Positions 57,201 to 64,000 of a stretch of DNA of 64,000 nt are shown here, piece after piece. Under the pieces are notes generated by a model, which saw only the letters and a program-made list of their open reading frames with translations, was not told the DNA's origin and did no database searches. Source of the DNA: Hydractinia symbiolongicarpus (Eukaryota; Cnidaria; Hydrozoa; Anthoathecata; Hydractiniidae); contig NC_079882.1 of the NCBI RefSeq assembly GCF_029227915.1, positions 18,674,501-18,738,500 on the forward strand, read 5' to 3'. The position numbers and the translations under genes were made by a program. Every line of letters begins with the position of its first letter. The first letter of the stretch is position 1.

Positions 57201-60200
57201 TAGGATAGCCTTGGAGGAAAGGGATAGCCAAGTCATAATGTTATTTACAGATGTTTCCAAAAATATAAAATCCAAACCATAGTCATAAGAAAAACAATAG
57301 TTAGCTAGCTAAGCACTGGAAAAAAATATAAACCAGTAATTTTAATAAGCTCCATGGGTATAAAATAAGTGCCATGTTCTATTTTTTTACCAAAAGTTCA
57401 TAATTTGCCCAATTGACAAGTTAATTTGAGAAACAATAAAGGTAAACAAACTACATGTGCATCACTCAACTGGAAAATTAAAATTGTCTTTAAACTAACC
57501 TCGTTTTCATGTTAGTATGTCTATTCCGGCTGTGTATTTTACGGAATGGAAATGGATATTGAAATAGGTCTATTCCTCTTTAAACTTAAACGTGAATAAT
57601 ATTTATTTTGCCGAATATAGTTCCAGTGCTACGCGCTTTTAAAATTATACAGAAGAAAATAACGTAATTTTAAAGAGAAACGTTAATAACAACAAAGATG
57701 GCGCCTAACATACAATTTTACGACGACCTTTATAGTACTGCGGGAGCTTCAACTTTCCATAGCATTTTAGGTTTTCTTTAAAATTTTTAGACATGTTTGA
57801 AAAATCATACAGCTATCATACGGTGTGCGAAAATATTTTTACTTTAAATATTTTTTTCCTTTAACAGCGTTTTATGCAGCAGAGGATGTTACCAAAGAAT
57901 CTTTGAAAAAAACAAAAGCCTATTGTCAGAAAAATATGAATAAACAAAAAAATTCCGAACACCATTGTTGTAAAAAGTTGGAGCTCACAAAACTCGATGT
58001 TTTTCTTTCTTATTATACATTTTAACTAGAAATTTCTGCTGACTCAGCAATTTAGATAATAAGTTAAAATCATTTTAGTATGTCTAAAGGTCCATATTTT
58101 TAGAAAATAGTATAGAAAAATTGTATACATAAAACTCTCAGTAAATAATTCAGCTTTTTGGACAGCTAAAAAAGGGTTACTGCCACCTAATAGTGTTCTA
58201 TAAAATTTAGTAATTTAAAAAAATTAGCCCTACTCACCAAATCTTCGTCACCCCATAGAATTAAAACATCTAAATGCGATATGCTTTTTAAATTGGCTTC
58301 TGAAAACTTGTAATCATATACCGTTCCATTTAAAACTAAAAATAAGAAGATATTCTAAAAGAAGATCGCAAGGAAGAAAAATTGTAAAATTTAACTTCTG
58401 CCTGTCGTTTTCACTTGAACAGATTTTTATCTTTGATCTCAATTAATGATTTTTTTCCCTTTCCTATAAAAAAATATTAATTTCCACCGTTTCCAATTCA
58501 AATGAAAGGGGCTACGAAATGGTCAAAGTAAGTTGGGTACGTACCATAATCTACATCAGAAGCCTTCCGGTTTTTATAATATCTCAGAGCAGTTGTAATT
58601 GCCTTGGGAGGGTGAGATAATTTCCCACTACTTAAATAGTCCAACGTATTCAGCAAATCTTCATCACTGGTGAAAACAACGCTTTTAGGCTTCTTTCCTG
58701 ACATATAGTTCACCTGCATTCCAGTCGTTCCCATTAAAGTCAGTGATGCTAAAAACAACACCTACTAACTAAAATACATAAAGTGAACAAAACATAGGAA
58801 CAAACTGTTCCTATGTTTTGTTAATAAGCATTCCAGGGTGAAAAATATTAAAAAAACACCTATTCAGAAATTAAAGTAAAAATGTTAATCTGCATTTTCC
58901 ATTTTTAAATAATTATTTTTTGAACACTTTTTGTTCTTTTTTTATATTAAATTTGATAACAATAAAAATTATTTTAAATTAAATTCAGTACAACTAACAA
59001 TTAAAAATTAATATGAAATTTGCTTAATATCATTCCTGAATAATACATGATAAAATTGCAAAATTGATAATAACCATAGATAGTGAAATGATGTACACAT
59101 ATACTTATTACACCCACCATTTATAATGCTACACTATAAAGAAACAAATAATAAACATAATGATCAACACTAACAAAAATACCAACAAAATTAGCTGCTT
59201 TGATGATATTAATAGTTAAAACCATAAACCCTACTTGGTTCAGGATTTTCAAACATTATATAAATCTTAAAAAAAAAGAACAAGATGGTTGCAATAAATT
59301 TTCTTTTATGACAGCACTTTTTCTGCAATATCATCAGAAGCTTGAAATTTCTTCAAAATACTACTGTCTGCCTAAAACCCAATTAAATTAGTTCTGAAAA
59401 GAGTTTTAAAATTTCTGGTAAAATAAAAGTTTTTTAACATTTTTTCTGATTTTTATACATGTCTTGTACATGTTCTACAAGCCAAAAATTGCAGATTTTT
59501 CACATTTAAAAAAAAAAAAAAAAAAGGAAATGAAGGGATTGTCATTTGGCAAGATTTTGCACATTGATTTGTCTTGATGAAATAGAGTTATCTTGTATGT
59601 TTGAAATCTTAATCCTAAAGGAAGTTATTACATCCCCCTCAGACCGAATAGGGTTAAGCTTGTTCTAACTGCACTGGAATTAAAAAAATACAACTTAAAT
59701 CTTAACAAAAAAGATTCACATTTCATCAGACCTATCTCAAAGTTAAATTTTTAGAAATTGTGATTTTTAAACAAACTCAATAAAATACATTGCACATAAT
59801 TTTTTACGCACTTCAAATGCAATCAATCACACAGTATGTTAAGCGTCTTAATGTTACGATTCTCTTTTTTATATTGAGTCTTACTCAAAATCATTAAAAA
59901 ACTGTAAAATCTTACTCTGTTACATATCAATGACAGTTTACACTACATTGTTTATTGACTTTGTAGCAAAATTCTCTACAAATTTTTTAAATATATCATT
60001 TTTACAAAGTTGAGTTTGTTCTAAAGAATTTTGTGGACATTAACATGATGTTCAGGACATCATTATAAAAAGGGTCAAATTTGCTGCTGATAAAATTAAA
60101 TACTAACCAACATCTTCACTATACTGAGATGCATAATCAACAGCCACACTGCCACCCATTGAAAACCCCACCAAATGAAACTTTCTGCGATGGAGATCTG

Positions 60201-62029
60201 TTTTCTCACTAAACTATGATGTAAAGTTACATTGCAACATGTAGCTTTGAATATTCATGAAGAGTCAAAAAAAATCAACAAAGCATATTTTACAATTATC
60301 AAAATACAAGAATTTTTCCAAAATTTAGTTTGAAAGTGACGAGGAAGAAACAAGCAGTTATCTTTACACCTGTTGAAGCAAGCATATATGGAGTACAATA
60401 ACTTTTAAAGTCAGGAAGTTAGGTAGTTGAAGAGTAGGTAGTTGGTGTGTTAGCAAGTTGTTACTATTGCCGGCGACCAATTAAAAATCTGACTCTCCTT
60501 TTTGATTTTACTTTCTACATATTTTTTCTGCTTACATTTTCAACTTTATACTTTTGTTTTTCTAGATTTCTGTCTATCTTCTTCAATCAGTCATATATCG
60601 CAACAAAATGAAAGTGGTTTCATTTTTGTTAAGCTAACTTTGGGTTTAACTTACTTAAAAATCTGTATGCCAAATGTGCCTTAGTGTCACAAGCCAAAAT
60701 TTTCTTTTTTATAGGCTCTTTTATAGACATTTTTATATTGATACTTATAAACAACACCTTGAATAAAAGTAGAGGTTGGTAAACCTTTTGTGGCTGACAA
60801 AAAACAGTTAAACTGCTAATCAGATCAATTTTGTTTTGTAATTTTTTAAATAAATTAAAAAATCAGAAATATGGCAGAGCAGAAAAAATAGTAAGAATTT
60901 CACCTTTTGATAATGCTTTTTTTTGTGTTTCTGCATAATTTTTTAAGAAACAGAAATATAAGAATCCAAACAAGTGCCATTAGCTTTTAGGAAAAGTCTT
61001 TTTTAAACTCAGTTTGTTCAACGAGAACTAGATTCTCCTCGATAACATCTTGCGCTGTTTAAGAATGCTGTTTCAGAATACTTCTAACTTACCCAGAGAT
61101 GATATTTCTGAGCTGCACGATTAGTCAGGGGATTCCCAAAAACAGACTTCAATTTAAATAGAAGTATTTCATAAAAGTAAGTATGATTTAGTGTTGTAGT
61201 ATCCTCAACGCAATTTCACGCATCAAAACAATAGGTTCTACTGAAGAGAGCAAATAAGACTTTTAACTTCAGTACTGTGAAATTTAGCAACTCTCCCTGC
61301 GTCAACTACCTAACCATCCAACTCCACAACTCAAAATTTTTCCATTGTCACATGTATGTGAATGTTTACAGGGAAAGAAAACTGGTATAGGGTTTAACAA
61401 GATTCTGACAGCATTTATAGTCTGATTCTAGACAATTTAAAAGGATACATAAATATAAGCTGCATAAGAAACATACCGTTTTAACTAGGACAACCATATC
61501 TTCCATTGTAACATTTCTGTTCAAGCTGGTGGTACCACCATGATTATACATGTCTATAGCCACCAAATGATAAGATTTATCAAAGTATGGAGCAATTTGT
61601 ACAAAATCGACAGCAGAGCCAAAAAAGCCATGGATAAATAAAATTGACTTCTTTGTTGAATCTATGTTGCCTCTTTCAATGTAGGAGCAATAGGTGTTAC
61701 CCTTAACACAAACATTTTTTTCCTTGAATTTTGAAAAGATCACTGCCACTCTGGAAATAAAAAAAAATTGTTATGTGGTGACCAAGGCAAATTTTCAAAA
61801 AGTTGTATAGTTTTTTTTGTCTGGACCAAAATACTATCACAGCAATTTCTGCAACTATAACAAAGAGAGAAAGAGAATATGCACAACAGGAAAATATAAA
61901 AAATAATACGGGTTTGTCATACCTCACAAAAATTGTTATGATTAAATGTGGCATAAACCATAAAAGTGTGATAATTAAAATGCAAATGGTGATAGCTGTT
62001 AGAACAGCATTAAATATGAGGTCTTCCAT
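54286..62029 (-). CDS. ABHD6: ABHD6-like monoacylglycerol lipase, complete, six exons
   Basis: Coding exons 62029-61923, 61750-61477, 60213-60112, 58761-58545, 58335-58238 and 54495-54286 total 1008 bp, 335 residues (human ABHD6: 337). An N-terminal membrane anchor (NAVLTAITICILIITLLWFM) precedes an alpha/beta-hydrolase: SILFIHGFFGSAVDF (oxyanion HG), HLVAIDMYNHGGTT, the nucleophile elbow FHLVGFSMGGSVA (Ser145), LILWGDEDL (Asp265) and LIKNCGHVMLLSH (His293). The Asp-to-His distance of 28 equals the human triad (278/306). It should hydrolyse monoacylglycerols, including 2-arachidonoylglycerol, at membranes. Exon 3 has two possible donors; GTTGGT at 60111 keeps phase, whereas the stronger-looking GTTAGT at 60107 does not. 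The last intron (3.7 kb) carries two transposon-like insertions. Confidence 0.93.
54773..55576. mobile_element. 804-bp TA-flanked MITE in the last ABHD6 intron
   Basis: Ends CCTTATCAGTAAAAAAAACC (54773 on) and inverted CCTTACCGGTAAAAAAAGTC (55576 downwards) continue to CGGCA. They are flanked by TA on both sides (54771-54772, 55577-55578). Extra copies of TATGCCGACTTT stand inside the right end. Same family as 34673-34776. No coding capacity seen. Confidence 0.75.
55748..57574. mobile_element. 1.8-kb element with about 85-bp terminal inverted repeats
   Basis: AATAGACCTATTTCAATATC at 55748 is the exact inverse of GATATTGAAATAGGTCTATT ending at 57574. Similarity continues inward, e.g. GGTTAGTTTA near 55823-55831 against TAAACTAACC at 57491-57500. 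The interior is AT-rich with no recognisable protein, so it is non-autonomous. No clear target duplication was seen. It lies in the ABHD6 last intron. Confidence 0.7.
58786..58822. repeat. perfect 16-bp-stem hairpin beside an ABHD6 acceptor
   Basis: AACAAAACATAGGAAC (58786-58801), loop AAACT, GTTCCTATGTTTTGTT (58807-58822). On the minus strand it lies in intron 3 about 24 nt before the exon 4 acceptor, where branch point and pyrimidine tract would be. Confidence 0.9.
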
Positions 62030-63912
62030 GACCAAACTTGCTGTGAAAATAAATAACTATTTCCTAGAATTTACAACATTTAATAAAGCAATTGAAATAT
62101 TTTCTGACCTATAACAAGTTTACATCAGGTGTTTATGTCAGTAAACATTTGCTTGATATGAAAAAAATTATAATTTATTAAGGATATGGTAACCCCTTTT
62201 AATGCATTTTTTTTCAAAAATCTTATTCCGTAATATGTTTTGTATAAATTTTGAAATAACAGTACAAAATAAATCAGGAAGCAGGACATAACCTAGGGAA
62301 AACATTTTATTTCTACTAAGATATTATTTATCATGTTTACAGATTCTAAATTTTTGTTCTCGTGTTTTTTTCTTCCATAAAAAGAGAAAATTTACTCCAG
62401 GGATTTAAATTACAAAATTTAACTCAGCTATAATATTTTTTGACTTTGTTTCCCTTAGAGCGGTAAAGTCGATCTTTCAAGGTCTAAATTAAATTAAAAT
62501 GCAGATTCTACTAAAATTAAAATGGAGTGACATGGTTTTTTATTTGTTTACAACAAAGGATGTATTAAAAACTTAACGTCTATTTTTTTCTCATTTTACA
62601 TCCTTTAAAACAAGGTTGGTTCTGATGAGGTTATAAAAAAGTTTTTTTTAGCATGCCGACCTTGGGATGCATATATATAAAAAAAACTGTCCTTGAATCA
62701 ATGTAGCTCGGCTTTCAGGTTTACAATGTCAAATATCACAGGACTATAGCCATTATGCTCTTTAGTGAAAAAAAAATTCACTGAGGGAGGTTATTAAAGC
62801 CTAAGTAAAGAGTTATTTTTTGGTTCAGATTTTTTCCTCCTTCTTAGAAAGTCCTAGTATTAAATGAAATACATCATTCAATAGGAAATCTATTAATGTT
62901 TCAAAACACATATTTTGAAAAAAAAAATACAAAAAAATACTGAGTATGTGTCAAAATGCAATACCGTAGCCTAAGGAAGAAACAAGAAGACTGTCATCTG
63001 CGAATTTTACAAGTTCTATATATGACCTTCTATATTTGAAAGTTTGTTCATTGTCAAGCTGCATATTTGTGATTTAGCTGGTGAAATCACTGCTTTTTCT
63101 TTAGTGAAAAAAAAAGAATGCTCTTTTATTTTTTATGGGTTAAGGCAAAGTTTGGCCATCAACCAGTAAAAAAATTAATTTAAAAAACACTCATCAAGGC
63201 CGATACAACTTCCCCCAAATAAAACGTGGGGGGATAAGGCAAGAAACTCATTTGAAGCTATAAAATGACAATAAACAATCTTTCAAATAATTTGAAGCTA
63301 TAAAATGACAATAAACAATCTTTTAAATATAGATGGCCTAGCTGCAAGTCATGTGTAAAATTAAATTCACACAATTTTGCATTATTATTTAGACAGGTTT
63401 AGGTGGTAATATTTACAAAAAACAGTTGTATGACCAGCCTCTCTTAGGTTGGCTTTGGAGACTGGAAAACCAAATTCAGAGGATAAGAAAATTGACACAA
63501 CTGTATAACCTTATAATGGTAAAATATAGATTTTACCATTTTTGCGAAGTACACTGACCTTAAAGGAGTTCTAAATGAAAACAAATCAAATCACAAAAAT
63601 CCGAAGCTGATCTATTCATCTTCAGCACCATGTGTGCTTGGATATATAGCACTGAAGATAGTCTAAATAACTCAATAAGACTATTGCTTGTAATTTCAAA
63701 TCAGTTGATATTTGCACTAGCCTTATTGTAGACCATTTGAGCACATGCAAATCTTGGTTACAAAAACAAATAAGTATTTACAATCATAGAAAAATAATAT
63801 TCTGTACAACATTAATTTCAAATTTATAAAAAATATCAAGCTATAAATATGGAAAATTATATCAATTCAAAACAGAATTTTCTCCATACACATTGTTTCT
63901 TTGCTCATGTAC
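62030..63912. other. 5-prime flank of ABHD6 and intron of the right-edge gene; no exon seen
   Basis: No splice-bounded coding exon was recognised in this AT-rich stretch. It should contain the ABHD6 promoter and, if the partial gene at the right edge continues leftward, part of its intron. A short tandem duplication is listed separately. Confidence 0.35.
63251..63330. repeat. 40-bp tandem duplication
   Basis: TTTGAAGCTATAAAATGACA followed by ATAAACAATCTTT occurs at 63251 and 63291, almost identical copies. Confidence 0.95.
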
Positions 63913-64000
63913 CTTATGTTGCCATTCTGTCATTCTTCTATCAAAAGAACTGATTGATAATGTGCGTCTTTTTCTCACAGCCGGCTCCTTTAAAGATTCC
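63913..64000 (-). CDS. internal exon of an unrecognised gene, truncated by the window edge
   Basis: The minus strand from the right edge reads ESLKEPAVRKRRTLSISSFD and then RRMTEWQHK, followed by a GTACAT donor at 63912-63911. The stretch is free of stops in this frame, basic and Ser-rich (RKRRTLSISS looks like a kinase-type site) and clearly coding in style. No domain is identifiable from 29 residues. The gene starts right of the window and its next exon would lie to the left, before ABHD6 or overlapping it; I did not find it. Confidence 0.5.

Noticed and set aside
61703-62035. A longer first exon of ABHD6 reading through to 61703
   Set aside because: The read-through after FVR enters an intron with a GTATGA donor; splicing at 61923 to the acceptor at 61751 restores the lipase frame and the family length. 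The ATG at 62029 is used because the frame upstream begins with TTG.

Overview
This window is eukaryotic, AT-rich and intron-rich, with compact multi-exon genes scattered among many decayed transposons. The exon sequences of three conserved animal genes, an apparent CAP-domain gene start and the repeat types suggest an invertebrate metazoan, most likely a cnidarian (perhaps a medusozoan). That assignment is inference; no species-specific marker was read.

Layout. (1) 0.66-0.88 kb, minus: first coding exon of a CAP/SCP-like secreted protein whose remainder lies left of the window. (2) 4.07-19.30 kb: a transposon complex. Helitron-like sequences border two enormous tandem arrays (about 2.1 and 4.2 kb) built from 10-bp words, arranged in opposite orientations, with a broken REL-endonuclease-type retroelement, a broken Ty3/gypsy element and an 87-bp tandem repeat between them. 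(3) 20.07-22.96 kb: a decayed CR1/Jockey-type LINE, followed by a 36-bp-stem hairpin and a TTA microsatellite. (4) 23.77-26.5 kb, minus: a second decayed Ty3/gypsy. (5) 27.44-29.88 kb, plus: a DOK/IRS-type docking protein with PH and PTB domains, two coding exons and a TATA box. (6) 30.97-31.82 kb: a head-to-tail cluster of mini-Helitrons with a fifth copy inverted. (7) 37.13-48.98 kb, plus: the complete seven-exon eIF2-alpha gene. Its 7.8-kb second intron holds a strand-skewed island with unclassified ORFs and an integrase relic. (8) 51.92-52.46 kb, minus: a predicted small secreted peptide gene in two exons that six-frame ORF lists miss. (9) 54.29-62.03 kb, minus: a complete six-exon ABHD6-like monoacylglycerol lipase (335 residues, triad spacing identical to the human enzyme) with MITEs in its introns. 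(10) 63.91-64.00 kb, minus: an internal exon of an unrecognised gene running off the right edge.

The host genes have no obvious common pathway: a translation factor, a tyrosine-kinase adaptor, a lipid hydrolase and secreted proteins. The most unusual parts are the strict decamer-register arrays inside Helitron sequence, the abutting mini-Helitrons, the skewed island inside eIF2-alpha and the small secreted peptide gene.
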